This document shows, one piece after another, positions 37,201 through 45,898 of a stretch of 64,000 nucleotides of DNA (the first letter of the stretch is position 1; every line of letters begins with the position of its first letter). The DNA is from JAAUTG01 sp964458705. Lineage in GTDB: Bacteria > Bacteroidota > Bacteroidia > Chitinophagales > Saprospiraceae. Below the pieces are notes generated by a model, which saw nothing but the letters and a program-made list of their open reading frames with translations, was not told the origin of the DNA and did no database searches. The stretch covers positions 1 to 64,000 of the forward strand of contig CAYWKD010000003.1 in NCBI GenBank assembly GCA_964458705.1, read 5' to 3'. Made by a program: the position numbers and the translations under genes.

Positions 37201-37272
37201 ACAACTATTCAGTGTATGTACGCCCCTGAATTTACGAGCCATTCGGAAGGCATTAGAGTAGAGGTGAAGTAA
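31271..37272 (+). CDS. Second alpha-2-macroglobulin family protein, interrupted by an assembly gap
   Basis: Two open frames (to about 34814 and from 34915) are one gene split by 100 N; the frames differ across the gap, as expected from a placeholder of arbitrary length. About 1965 residues are visible. I set the start at ATG 31271 because MKTYYWTIIATSIALVFITL is a signal peptide and the 27 upstream residues are not. No lipobox Cys is seen. The N-terminal 120 residues are helical and TPR-like (SALEKVEALYEKAK). MG domains follow, with FFLDRAIYRPGQTVYFKAI (about 625-645), then KNLEETVFFLPN after the gap, and the thioester YPHECIEQ (Cys codon 35614-35616), where Glu replaces the usual Gly. No pbpC is adjacent. 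It probably inhibits proteases at the cell envelope. Confidence 0.88.
34815..34914. other. Assembly gap (100 N)
   Basis: Exactly 100 ambiguous bases inside the second alpha-2-macroglobulin gene, a scaffold placeholder. The coding frames on the two sides (31271 series and 34915 series) disagree by one, so the true gap length is not 100 or is not known. Homologous sequence likely covers only a short part of the protein. Confidence 0.95.
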
Positions 37273-37339
37273 CCTGAAAAACTAATATAATTTGCATTTA
37301 TCCGATTGAGAAGTCATTTCTTCGTAAATATGAATTGTT

Positions 37340-38656
37340 ATGCGTTGTAGTTTTTTTGTACTTGCTTTTTTATTATGCACCGCTTTTGTTTTTGCTCAGC
37401 AACCCAAAGGCAGCACAATTGAACTACTTAAAAGTCAACATCTTGATTCTTCTTCATCCTTGAAAACAGGTGAGCAGTTACTGCGATCTATTCCTTTAGC
37501 TGTTCCCCTGAAAGAAGTATCGCCTTTCTTGTCCTATTCTTTAGCAGTAGAGTTTGATGAAATAACTTATTCTGAGGAACTGACTTGTTGGATTCGGTTC
37601 TCTGAGTCGGGCAAAGTTTGGACAGATTGGCAGTCCATTGAGCGGGACGAACATAATTCTGATGAATGGACTAGCCAAGTACAGTTTACAGACAAAGCTC
37701 ATCGCCTTTTTCAATATGAGTTCAGAAATGTCACTAAATTAACACAGGCTAGGATGAATTTTTACAGTCCTGGAGCGTCTCAAACTATCATAGCTCTGGA
37801 GGCTCGCTCAGAGTGTAATGCACCCGCAGTTGTGCTCCGTGGAGATTGGTGTCCTAATGGGCGTTGTCCTGAAAATCCAAATGCTAGTGGACATCTTGTT
37901 TCCCATATTATTATCCATCATTCTGCTGGTACTAATAATGCCAACGATTGGGCAGCTATTGTCAGAGCGATTTGGAATGGTCATGTCAATACAAATGGTT
38001 GGAGTGATATTGGCTACAATTGGTTGATTGATCCCAATGGTGTATTGTATGAGGGAAGGGGAGCAGATATCAGAGGAGCCCATTTTTGTGGAAAGAATAC
38101 AGGAACAGAGGGAGTCTGCATCATTGGTAACTTTCAAAATCGCCCACCGACCGAAGCGGCTTTAAGTACACTTTCTCAATTTTTAGCTTGGCGAACCGAA
38201 GCCCTAGCTATTGATCCTTTAGGATTGAATTACCATACTTCTTCTCGGCAGGTGTTGTTTAATATTGCTGGGCATCAAGATGGCTGCGCTACGGCTTGCC
38301 CAGGTCAGCAATTCTACCCAATGCTCGATGAGGTAAGAACAGATGCTTTATTTTATCGTCAAGAAAATTGCGAAACGGCAACCTTCAATAATGAAATAAT
38401 TGAAGCGCATCAACTGACGATTACACCAAATCCTTTTCAGACCAATTTTCAGCTTACATTCAACAATCAGTGGAAGGGAACAATACAAATTCGTTTACTA
38501 AATTTGCAAGGTCAAGTATTATACAATCATTATTTTGAAAAAACGACCTCCCTCTTTCAGCAAGACTTTTATTTACCTAAATTGACGAGTGGCTTGTATT
38601 TATTGACCCTATCCAACGGAACAAATCACATTACTCAGAAAGTAGTCCACTACTAA
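37340..38656 (+). CDS. Secreted N-acetylmuramoyl-L-alanine amidase with T9SS tail
   Basis: The 438-residue exported protein has a signal peptide ending at FVFAQ (about 21), then a beta-sandwich-like N-terminal domain (about 30-155). An Amidase_2/PGRP domain follows (about 175-335), with the zinc-ligand region IIIHHSAGTNNANDW, then GYNWLIDPNGVLYEGR and the C-terminal GHQDGCATACPG. The last 75 residues are a Por_Secre_tail: ITPNPFQTNFQLTF, LPKLTSGLYLLTLSNG. It cleaves the peptide stem from peptidoglycan and, being T9SS cargo, probably acts outside the cell, for example on other bacteria. It is 67 bp after the alpha-2-macroglobulin gene and may be read with it. Confidence 0.9.
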   Translation: MRCSFFVLAFLLCTAFVFAQQPKGSTIELLKSQHLDSSSSLKTGEQLLRSIPLAVPLKEVSPFLSYSLAVEFDEITYSEELTCWIRFSESGKVWTDWQSIERDEHNSDEWTSQVQFTDKAHRLFQYEFRNVTKLTQARMNFYSPGASQTIIALEARSECNAPAVVLRGDWCPNGRCPENPNASGHLVSHIIIHHSAGTNNANDWAAIVRAIWNGHVNTNGWSDIGYNWLIDPNGVLYEGRGADIRGAHFCGKNTGTEGVCIIGNFQNRPPTEAALSTLSQFLAWRTEALAIDPLGLNYHTSSRQVLFNIAGHQDGCATACPGQQFYPMLDEVRTDALFYRQENCETATFNNEIIEAHQLTITPNPFQTNFQLTFNNQWKGTIQIRLLNLQGQVLYNHYFEKTTSLFQQDFYLPKLTSGLYLLTLSNGTNHITQKVVHY

Positions 38657-38670
38657 TAAGGTTTGTTCAG

Positions 38671-38699
38671 TTATCGGGCAATTCTAAATTATCCGATAA
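38671..38699. repeat. Inverted repeat hairpin, left of the DUF4421/P450 pair
   Basis: TTATCGGGCAAT and ATTATCCGATAA form a stem with one G-U and one C-A position and a five-base loop TCTAA. A closely related, perfect hairpin lies at 41194-41222 on the other side of the following two genes. It could act as a terminator for the amidase gene, but no long T tract follows. Confidence 0.5.
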
Positions 38700-38720
38700 A
38701 TAAAATAAAAACCAATCTTT

Positions 38721-39785
38721 ATGAAAATAAAAATAATTTTGAGATTAACGTTGCTTTTGTCGCTAATCCAATTTAGTGCATTGGCACAAAGTGAATACAT
38801 AGAGACCTTTGAAGATTATTTTTTGATAAAGGCAGGAATTACTAACCGTTCCTTGAACTTAAATCTTTCGCCTCGACTCAATGGCATTACACAATTTAAT
38901 AAACGACTTTGGTACAGGCCCGCTGTTCAAGATGTTCTGAATGTGGGAGTACGTTTCAAAGGTTTAGCTTTGAGTTATGGGTTTAAAGTCGCACCGCACC
39001 CGCTGCTCGAATCAAGACAAGGCGAAAGTAAATACACAGACATAAAGGTTGTTTCTTTTGGTAGGAAATTAGGTTATGATGTATATTATCAAGATTATAA
39101 GAGCTATTTTATTAGTGATTTGAATATTAAGAATGCAACAAATCTTGTTAACAGTATTTTTAGTGGCGATCAACTACAAAGGCGCGATGATTTACGCTTG
39201 CAAAACTTCGCTGCCAACGTCTATTACGTCTTTAATAATGACGAATTTTCTTACAGAACTGCTTTTGTTCTTGATGAGCGGCAAGTCAAGAGTGCAGGTT
39301 CTTTTCTTTTGACAGGTTCTCTGGCTAATACTAGAATTTCCGCAGATTCGAGCTTTGTAATTCGCAATGATAGTTTAGGTTTTCGCCCCGAAGGATATTT
39401 CAAAACAGCAGATTTTTACACCATAGCTGTAACCCCTGGTTATGCCTATAACTTAGTAAGCCCTAAGAATTTTTATCTTACTTTGGGCGTTTCTGCTTTG
39501 GCAGGGGTAATGTATTACGACGGAAAAAATGATGAGCAAATTAGTACCACAGGAGTAAATTATTTTCTCAAGGGGATGGCGAAGGCTTCGGCAGGCTATC
39601 ACGGAGAAAAATGGATTGTTGGTGCATCTTTCGCTGCAGATGTACAGGGGCTGAATACGAAATATGTTCAGTTCAGGACTGGAGTTTTTGACCTTTCCGT
39701 TTTTGTAGCATATCGCATCAAAACAAGCTGGATGGCAGGCAAAAAATCTTTGTTTGAGAAAAAAGAAAAAAATAATAACGATTAA
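38721..39785 (+). CDS. DUF4421-like outer-membrane barrel protein
   Basis: The 354-residue protein has a signal peptide (to about residue 22, ending ALAQ). The mature part has YIETFEDYFLIKAGITNRSL and then alternating aromatic beta-strands to a C-terminal basic tail rich in Lys and Asn. It resembles the DUF4421 family of Bacteroidota, predicted small outer-membrane barrels of unknown function. It lies 27 bp ahead of the P450 gene, so the two are probably co-transcribed. The family label is from memory of the N-terminal motif, and the barrel from strand pattern. Confidence 0.6.
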   Translation: MKIKIILRLTLLLSLIQFSALAQSEYIETFEDYFLIKAGITNRSLNLNLSPRLNGITQFNKRLWYRPAVQDVLNVGVRFKGLALSYGFKVAPHPLLESRQGESKYTDIKVVSFGRKLGYDVYYQDYKSYFISDLNIKNATNLVNSIFSGDQLQRRDDLRLQNFAANVYYVFNNDEFSYRTAFVLDERQVKSAGSFLLTGSLANTRISADSSFVIRNDSLGFRPEGYFKTADFYTIAVTPGYAYNLVSPKNFYLTLGVSALAGVMYYDGKNDEQISTTGVNYFLKGMAKASAGYHGEKWIVGASFAADVQGLNTKYVQFRTGVFDLSVFVAYRIKTSWMAGKKSLFEKKEKNNND

Positions 39786-39812
39786 ACAGTAAACTTCAAA
39801 AATAAGTCAATC

Positions 39813-41171
39813 ATGAATCAGTACAAAAAACTTCCCAATCCCTCGAACAAGCATTGGTTTTTAGGAAATATTTGGGAACTTCTTAAAGACCCGCTCTACT
39901 ACGTTTCTAAATCAAGAGAAGAAGTAGGAGATATTTTCGCACTTCAATCTCCTTTTGGAAAGTTTATGGCCATTGCAAATCCTAAATATATTAAGTATAT
40001 TTTACAGGATAATAATAAAAATTATTATAAAGGAATGGCTTATAATAATGCAAAACCCCTCTTGGGCGAAGGCTTATTGACAAGCGAGGGAGATTTTTGG
40101 AGGCAACAAAGACGTTTAGCTCAACCTGCTTTTTATAAAACAAGGCTCGAAAACTTGTTTGAAATTATGAAAAGTACGGTGCAAGAATTGATTGAGGATT
40201 GGAAAAAAAAATATAAAGATGGAGATACGATTAATATTTCAACAGAGATGAATCGCTTGGCGTTGATGATTGTTGCTAATGCGCTATTTCAATCCGATGT
40301 AAAAGCAGAAATGGAAATAATTTCTGAAAGTTTGGACAAGGCAATGGAAAGAACTGTTGAACGCATCAAAAAGCCTTGGACTTTACCGCTTTGGATACCT
40401 ACTACCGAAAACTTAAGAGAGCAGAAAGTGATACATATCTTGAAAGAAGTGATCCGAAAGATTATTGCCGAAAGAAAAGCTAGCAACCAATCTTACGAAG
40501 ATTTATTAGATATGCTCTTACACGCTCAAGACGAGGAAAGCGGTAGTCAAATGACTGAAAAACAACTGCTGGACGAAGTAATGACTATTTTTTTGGCAGG
40601 ACATGAAACTACTGCCAATGCTTTAGGGTATGCTCTTTTTCTCTTGAACGAAAATCAAGAAGCCAATCAAAAACTCTTTACTGAAGGAAAAGATTTTCTA
40701 GCTACCCAAGCATTAGACTTTGCCAACAGCCGAAATTTAACTTATACCAAATTGGTGATTCAAGAAACTTTGAGAATGTGCCCTCCCGCTTGGATGATAT
40801 CTCGTTCAAGCATTGCGCCAGATAAGATCGGTGAATATGAAATTGATGCCAAAACCAATATTGTGATAAATATTTTTGCGATGCACCACTTGGAAGAATT
40901 TTGGGAAACCCCTAATGTATTTATGCCTGAAAGGTTTGAAAGCGACAGATTTAAAAATATGCCCAAATTTGTATATTTCCCGTTTGGAGGAGGCCCGAGA
41001 TTGTGCATAGGTGAGCAGTTTGCTATGTTGGAAATGATTTTAGCCCTAACGCTTATCAACCAAGCATTTTATTTTGAAAACATTGAAGGCTACACATTGG
41101 AGTTAATGCCACTTGTTACCTTAAGACCCAAAGAGAATATAAAACTAAAGATATATCATAGAAAAGAGTAA
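39813..41171 (+). CDS. Cytochrome P450
   Basis: The 452-residue soluble monooxygenase has the I-helix oxygen-binding motif FLAGHETTANAL (about 259-270), the K-helix ExxR in QETLRMCPP, and the heme-ligand loop FPFGGGPRLCIGEQ with Cys 398. The AGHETT and FGGGPRxCIG forms resemble fatty-acid/alkane-type bacterial P450s (CYP102-like heme domain); the substrate is not evident. There is no fused reductase, so it needs a separate redox partner; no ferredoxin lies next door. It follows the DUF4421-like gene by 27 bp and is followed by a hairpin. Confidence 0.93.
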   Translation: MNQYKKLPNPSNKHWFLGNIWELLKDPLYYVSKSREEVGDIFALQSPFGKFMAIANPKYIKYILQDNNKNYYKGMAYNNAKPLLGEGLLTSEGDFWRQQRRLAQPAFYKTRLENLFEIMKSTVQELIEDWKKKYKDGDTINISTEMNRLALMIVANALFQSDVKAEMEIISESLDKAMERTVERIKKPWTLPLWIPTTENLREQKVIHILKEVIRKIIAERKASNQSYEDLLDMLLHAQDEESGSQMTEKQLLDEVMTIFLAGHETTANALGYALFLLNENQEANQKLFTEGKDFLATQALDFANSRNLTYTKLVIQETLRMCPPAWMISRSSIAPDKIGEYEIDAKTNIVINIFAMHHLEEFWETPNVFMPERFESDRFKNMPKFVYFPFGGGPRLCIGEQFAMLEMILALTLINQAFYFENIEGYTLELMPLVTLRPKENIKLKIYHRKE

Positions 41172-41193
41172 ATCTAACTTTTGATTCACCGAG

Positions 41194-41222
41194 TTATCGG
41201 ACAATCCTGAATTGTCCGATAA
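41194..41222. terminator. Perfect inverted repeat after the P450 gene
   Basis: TTATCGGACAAT and ATTGTCCGATAA form a perfect 12-bp stem with loop CCTGA, 22 bases after the P450 stop codon. It is nearly the same sequence as the imperfect hairpin at 38671-38699. It may be a terminator without a T tract or a transcription-factor site. Confidence 0.6.
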
Positions 41223-41435
41223 TTGAACCTCTAGCAAGAAGATTTATCCAATGGCACAAGAGTGTCTTTCTTTTTGGCAAAAGTAGCTTGAGGTAGTTGA
41301 TATTTGATTTTGCTTTACTCAATCGCATATTTAGGTCATGAAATATCTTTTTGCATCAAAATGAGTTTAGTTGTTCGATAAGTAGGAAAACGTATAATAT
41401 AACGATTACTAAGATTTAACTACTAAAAATATAAT

Positions 41436-41915
41436 ATGAAAATTACCTTCAACATAAATGGTCAATCTCAGGTTGTGGATGTGGATGGCAATACGCCGCT
41501 GCTCTGGGTAGTGAGAGATATGCTTCACCTGAAAGGTACAAAGTTTGGTTGTGGAAAAGCTGCTTGCGGAGCTTGTACGCTCCATGTGGATGGTGATGCC
41601 GTTCGCTCTTGTTCTTATCCTGTAAAGCTCGCTGAAGGCAAAAATATCATAACTATCGAAGGCTTAGGTACAAAGGATAACTTACACTCGGTGCAGCAAG
41701 CATGGATAGAAGAGGTTGTTCCTCAATGTGGTTATTGTCAACCAGGATTTATAATGGCAACGGCGGCTTTATTAGAAAAAATACCTAATCCAACGGATAA
41801 TGATATTGATAATAATATTATGAATATTTGTCGTTGCGGGACTTATTATAGAATGCGGAAAGCAATTTACCGAGCAGCTGAATTACATCAATCTTCTAAG
41901 CCAATAAATGAATGA
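41436..41915 (+). CDS. [2Fe-2S] small subunit of a molybdenum hydroxylase (IorA type)
   Basis: The 159-residue protein has two iron-sulfur domains. A plant-ferredoxin-type cluster has CGKAACGACTLHVDG and CSYP (about residues 39-67). A C-terminal helical cluster has QCGYCQPGFIM (about 96-106) and NICRCGTYYRMRKAI (about 130-144). It passes electrons from the Mo-cofactor subunit. Length and motifs fit the small subunit of isoquinoline 1-oxidoreductase / aldehyde oxidase. It overlaps the large-subunit gene by 8 bp. Electron-transfer cytochrome or FAD subunits are not adjacent. Confidence 0.92.
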   Translation: MKITFNINGQSQVVDVDGNTPLLWVVRDMLHLKGTKFGCGKAACGACTLHVDGDAVRSCSYPVKLAEGKNIITIEGLGTKDNLHSVQQAWIEEVVPQCGYCQPGFIMATAALLEKIPNPTDNDIDNNIMNICRCGTYYRMRKAIYRAAELHQSSKPINE

Positions 41916-44070
41916 TTTTATGAGCAAAAATAAAAAAGTATCGCGTCGTAAATTTTTGGTGCGAGGTAGCATTGGTACGCTTGGGGTGATGGCATTAGGT
42001 ACTTATGTACTCAGAAATCCTATGCGAAGGCAAATATATGAAATGGCGGAGCATTTGATACCCCCTTATATTGGATCGGGAACTGAACCAAATCTATGGT
42101 TTGAAATTACCAAAGAGAATCAGGTCATTTTGTATTCTCCCAAGGTAGAAATGGGGCAGGGTGTTTTCACGGGTTTTGCACAAATAGTGGCTGATGAACT
42201 AGACGTGGCTATTGAACAAATTCAAGTAGTTGGAGCTGCTACTGAGACCGGCGTTGTCGATAGTTTAAGTACAGGTGGGAGTCTCTCTATCGCTCAGTTG
42301 TGGATGCCACTGCGAGAAATGGCAGCGACCATGCGTGCAATGATTAAAAAGGAGGCTGCCCAAAAAATGGGTGTTGATCTGGCTAGTCTGAGGACAGAAA
42401 ATGGTATAGTTATTGGAAAGCATAAAACGCTGACCTACGCAGAAATAGCTGCTGCTGTTGAAGTCTGGGAATTGCCTGAAACGCCTGAACTGAGACCTAC
42501 GAAATCCTATGAATTTGTTGGAAAACCTACCAAGCGTGTTGACTTAGAACCCAAAGTGCTAGGCGATCCCATTTTTGGTATGGATGCTGAAATGCCGGAT
42601 ATGCTTCATGCCTGCGTGATTCGACCAGAACATATTGGCGCAAAGCTGAGAAGTGCAGACACAAGTCGTGCAGAAAATATGCCAGGCGTCGTAAAGCTGA
42701 TTCAGATAGATGATTGTATTGCTGTGATTGCCGAGACTTTTACACAGGCAGAAATGGCAAAAAGAGTTGTTCAAGTTGACTGGGATATTCCCAAAAAATG
42801 GACAGAAGAAGAAATCAGAGCCATGCTTCAAGTGGGAAAAGGCAACAAAATGATTACGCAAAAAGCGGGCAGTTCTTTAGATCCGAATGAAGCGGGAGTT
42901 TTGTCAATGGACTTCAAAAGCCCTATTGGAGCACATGCTCAAATCGAACCAAATGGTGCAGTCGCCTATGTAAAAAATGGCAAAGCAACAATCATACTTT
43001 CCACTCAAGTCATCGCTGTAACTCAAAAGCAGGTGAGTGAAGCCTTGAATTTGCCCTTAGAGGATGTCAATATTATTCCCACCTATCTTGGTGGCGGATT
43101 TGGACGTCGTTTAAACACCAATCATGCTGTTCTAGCTGCAAAATTGTCGCAGGCAGTTGGCAGGCCGGTTAAGTACTTTTTTTCAAGGAAAGAGGAATTT
43201 CAACACGATACCTTTCGGCCACCTACCCATCATATCATGCGAGGTAAACTCAATTCAAAAGGACTGTTAGATGGGCTAGAACATCACTATGCTAGTGGTG
43301 ATGTAGCTATTGGCTCGGTTATAATGCCAGCAGCGATGCACAAAGTGTTAGGTACTGATCTTGGGGCAATGCGTGGTGGAAACATTCAATACGACAAAAT
43401 ACCTAATCGCAGGGTTGTACAATGGCACACTACTCTGCCGTTTGCTACAAGTTGGTGGCGTAGTTTGGGGCTACTGGTCAATACTTTTGCTATTGAAAGT
43501 TTTGTGGATGAAATGGCCATTATAGCAGATAAGAACCCCGTAGAATTTAGATTGGCACAAATTAGCGATGAAGGAAATGGCAAACGCTTGAAAGCAGTTA
43601 TTCAGAAAGCTGGTGAATTTTATAAGGCTGAGGCACCCAATGGTGGCACAATGGGGTTTGCAGCATCCATTGATACAGGAACGCCCGTTGCTCACGTAGT
43701 TGAAGTTACTGCTGAAGGCAGTCAGATTAAAGTGCATAAAGTCATCTGTGTGATAGACTGTGGCGTAGCCGTAAATCCAGATCAAGTGAAAGCACAGTGT
43801 GAAGGGGCTATTATAATGGGAATAAGTGCAGCCATACACGAAAAAATGACCATTAAAGAAGGGCAATTACTTCCCACGATCTATGGGCCTTACCAGATGG
43901 CTATGATGCAACATGCGCCCAAAGAAATTGAAGTTATCTTAATTGAAGGAGCAGATAAGCCTTACCCTGTGGGTGAACCACCGCTAGGGCCGATTGCCGC
44001 TGCCGTAGGTAATGCAGTGCGTAGATTAACCGGAAAGCGTTTGACAGAGCTGCCCATGCGCTTAGTGTGA
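41908..44070 (+). CDS. Molybdopterin-dependent large subunit (isoquinoline oxidoreductase / aldehyde oxidase type), Tat-exported
   Basis: The 720-residue protein has a twin-arginine signal, VSRRKFLVRG (about residues 11-20), followed by a hydrophobic segment, so the dimer is periplasmic. A second ATG 12 bases in is an alternative start. Motifs include EMGQGVFTGFAQI (Mo-cofactor region), LGGGFGRRL (about 397-405) and the catalytic-Glu loop PVGEPPLGPIAAAVGNA near the C-terminus. It hydroxylates aldehydes or N-heterocycles; the substrate is unknown. The combination of short [2Fe-2S] subunit plus Tat-targeted large subunit fits the IorAB family. Confidence 0.92.
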   Translation: MNDFMSKNKKVSRRKFLVRGSIGTLGVMALGTYVLRNPMRRQIYEMAEHLIPPYIGSGTEPNLWFEITKENQVILYSPKVEMGQGVFTGFAQIVADELDVAIEQIQVVGAATETGVVDSLSTGGSLSIAQLWMPLREMAATMRAMIKKEAAQKMGVDLASLRTENGIVIGKHKTLTYAEIAAAVEVWELPETPELRPTKSYEFVGKPTKRVDLEPKVLGDPIFGMDAEMPDMLHACVIRPEHIGAKLRSADTSRAENMPGVVKLIQIDDCIAVIAETFTQAEMAKRVVQVDWDIPKKWTEEEIRAMLQVGKGNKMITQKAGSSLDPNEAGVLSMDFKSPIGAHAQIEPNGAVAYVKNGKATIILSTQVIAVTQKQVSEALNLPLEDVNIIPTYLGGGFGRRLNTNHAVLAAKLSQAVGRPVKYFFSRKEEFQHDTFRPPTHHIMRGKLNSKGLLDGLEHHYASGDVAIGSVIMPAAMHKVLGTDLGAMRGGNIQYDKIPNRRVVQWHTTLPFATSWWRSLGLLVNTFAIESFVDEMAIIADKNPVEFRLAQISDEGNGKRLKAVIQKAGEFYKAEAPNGGTMGFAASIDTGTPVAHVVEVTAEGSQIKVHKVICVIDCGVAVNPDQVKAQCEGAIIMGISAAIHEKMTIKEGQLLPTIYGPYQMAMMQHAPKEIEVILIEGADKPYPVGEPPLGPIAAAVGNAVRRLTGKRLTELPMRLV

Positions 44071-44506
44071 TTTTTAAATTGGTGTGCCTTAGTCTTATCC
44101 AAATAATGTTACAAGTGATAGGTCATTTTAGATTCTATTATATGATAAGTCTATTTTTGGTATGGAAACTAAAAAAAACAAGTAATCGTTTTTTATAAAA
44201 ATAGAACACTACTTGATAGCAAAATAGTAAAGCTATGAAACCACTAAAACGAAAAGAATTAGCTCGCTTATATGGATTCAAATGTACGAGAACATTTACG
44301 AATCGCTTAATCCCTTTGGAATTGCTTATTACAAGTCAGGTATAGAAAATTTTGCTTTCTTTTGCTTTTTCATGCGGTTTTTTAAGACATTTATATTGGA
44401 GAAGTACAGGCAGTTTACTTTATTTTTTTACCATACATTTCAACGAAAGCCCTTCAAGAACTATTGTTAATAATTAGGATTAAAAAACTTGACAACTGAA
44501 CAATAG
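44071..44506. other. Intergenic region with a remnant regulator
   Basis: The only recognisable content is the 36-codon remnant at 44235-44345 (own entry). A plus-strand open frame at 44282-44470 overlaps it in another frame and shows no features of a protein. No terminator is clear. Confidence 0.4.
44235..44345 (+). pseudogene. Truncated copy of the small HTH-like protein family
   Basis: A 36-codon frame reads MKPLKRKELARLYGFKCTRT, then FTNRLIPLELLITSQV and a TAG stop. It closely matches the first 25 residues of the gene at 885-1205 (MKPxxRxELAxLYGFxCTxT then FTNRL), then ends before the HLGxP region. This is a decayed or truncated paralogue, 43 kb away from the intact copy in the window, or conceivably a short form. 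Confidence 0.65.
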
Positions 44507-45211
44507 ATGCAGCTTTTTTATTCAACTAAAATTAATGGAGACACGATTGAGCTAGAGGAGGAGGAAACTCGTCATCTGAAGGTTCTGAGAAAAAAAGAGG
44601 GAGATGAACTGGTCATAGTGGATGGAAGAGGCAAACGCTACGCCGCCATTTTAAAAAGTATAGACAAAAAGTCTAGCTTACTGACCATAAAAAGCCTATT
44701 CGAGGCAAAGTTTCCCATCACACAAGTAGATATTGCGATTGCGCCGACTAAAAATATAGCTCGGTTTGAATGGTTTTTAGAAAAGGCAACTGAGATAGGA
44801 ATTAGTAACATTTTTCCGATTCTCTGTGAACATTCAGAGCGCAGTCGAATACGTTTAGATCGATTGGATAAAATTATCGTCAGTGCAATGAAGCAATCTA
44901 ACCGCTTGTTTTTACCGAGTTTATATGAATTAAATAAGTTTGATACTTTTCTAAGTGGCTATCAGCACAATGGTCAAAAGTTTATTGCACATTGCGAAGA
45001 TCAACCTAAAAGACAACTTTCTACAAACTACCAAAAGCATCAAGACGTTCTAATACTAATTGGTCCTGAGGGAGATTTTAGTACAGCGGAGATAGAAATG
45101 GCAGTATCGGCTCGCTTTGAACCAGTAAGTTTAGGGGATTACCGTCTTCGCACAGAAACGGCTGGCATTGTGGCTTGCCATACGATCCAATTGTTGAATG
45201 AATTGAAATAA
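44507..45211 (+). CDS. rsmE: 16S rRNA (uracil-1498-N3) methyltransferase
   Basis: The 234-residue SPOUT-fold methyltransferase has an N-terminal PUA-like domain (1-70, with EEEETRHLKVLRKKEGDEL) and a C-terminal trefoil-knot domain with IGPEGDFSTAEIEMA (about 184-198) and SLGDYRLRTETAG (about 209-221). It methylates U1498 of 16S rRNA. It sits 8 bp before the DUF4159 gene, a pairing I recall from other Bacteroidota. Confidence 0.93.
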   Translation: MQLFYSTKINGDTIELEEEETRHLKVLRKKEGDELVIVDGRGKRYAAILKSIDKKSSLLTIKSLFEAKFPITQVDIAIAPTKNIARFEWFLEKATEIGISNIFPILCEHSERSRIRLDRLDKIIVSAMKQSNRLFLPSLYELNKFDTFLSGYQHNGQKFIAHCEDQPKRQLSTNYQKHQDVLILIGPEGDFSTAEIEMAVSARFEPVSLGDYRLRTETAGIVACHTIQLLNELK

Positions 45212-45219
45212 AAAAAATT

Positions 45220-45870
45220 ATGAGATTGATTTTGTTATTAAGCCTCTTTTCGCTGTCGAGCTTTTCCAGCAATGATGCGACCTTGAAAATAGCGTTGCTA
45301 AAGTATAATGGAGGCGGGGATTGGTATGCCAATCCTACTGCACTGACTAATTTGGCTAATTTTTGCAATCAAAACTTGAACACTAACTTCGATTCAGACT
45401 ATGCCACAGTAGAAGTCGGTAGTGCTGATTTGTTCAATCATCCATTTTTGCATATGACAGGTCATGGAAATGTCGTCTTTTCAGATGCCGAAGCGGAAAA
45501 TTTGAGGAAGTATCTAATTGCAGGAGGATTTTTACATATTGATGATAATTATGGCATGGATCCTTTTGTGAGAACAGCCATGAAGAAAGTGTTTCCAGAG
45601 TTAGAACTTGTAGAGCTGCCCTTCGAGCATCCTATTTATCATCAAAATTTTGAGTTTAAAACGGGCTTACCTAAAATTCATAAGCACGATGATAAAGCAC
45701 CGCAGGGGTTCGGCTTAATTTGGGAAGGCAGGGTTGTTTGCTTTTACTCCTTTGAATGTGACTTAGGAGATGGCTGGGAGGATCAAGAAGTACATAACGA
45801 TCCAGAAGCCATAAGACGATTAGCCTTACAAATGGGAGCGAATATTATTCAATATGCTTTTGAACAATGA
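45220..45870 (+). CDS. Secreted DUF4159 protein
   Basis: The 216-residue protein has a short signal peptide (MRLILLLSLFSLSSFSS) and a DUF4159 domain with LKYNGGGDWYANPTALTNL, HMTGHGNVVFSDAEAENLR, GGFLHIDDNYGMDPFVR and LPFEHPIYH. The family resembles glutamine-amidotransferase-like folds and is of unknown function. It is co-transcribed with rsmE (8 bp spacing). Confidence 0.85.
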   Translation: MRLILLLSLFSLSSFSSNDATLKIALLKYNGGGDWYANPTALTNLANFCNQNLNTNFDSDYATVEVGSADLFNHPFLHMTGHGNVVFSDAEAENLRKYLIAGGFLHIDDNYGMDPFVRTAMKKVFPELELVELPFEHPIYHQNFEFKTGLPKIHKHDDKAPQGFGLIWEGRVVCFYSFECDLGDGWEDQEVHNDPEAIRRLALQMGANIIQYAFEQ

Positions 45871-45898
45871 AGCTAAAGTGAACAAATATTAGGCTAGA

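Noticed and set aside
44282..44470. 62-codon plus-strand ORF upstream of rsmE
   Set aside because: It overlaps the remnant HTH-like frame out of phase and is Phe-rich low-information sequence.
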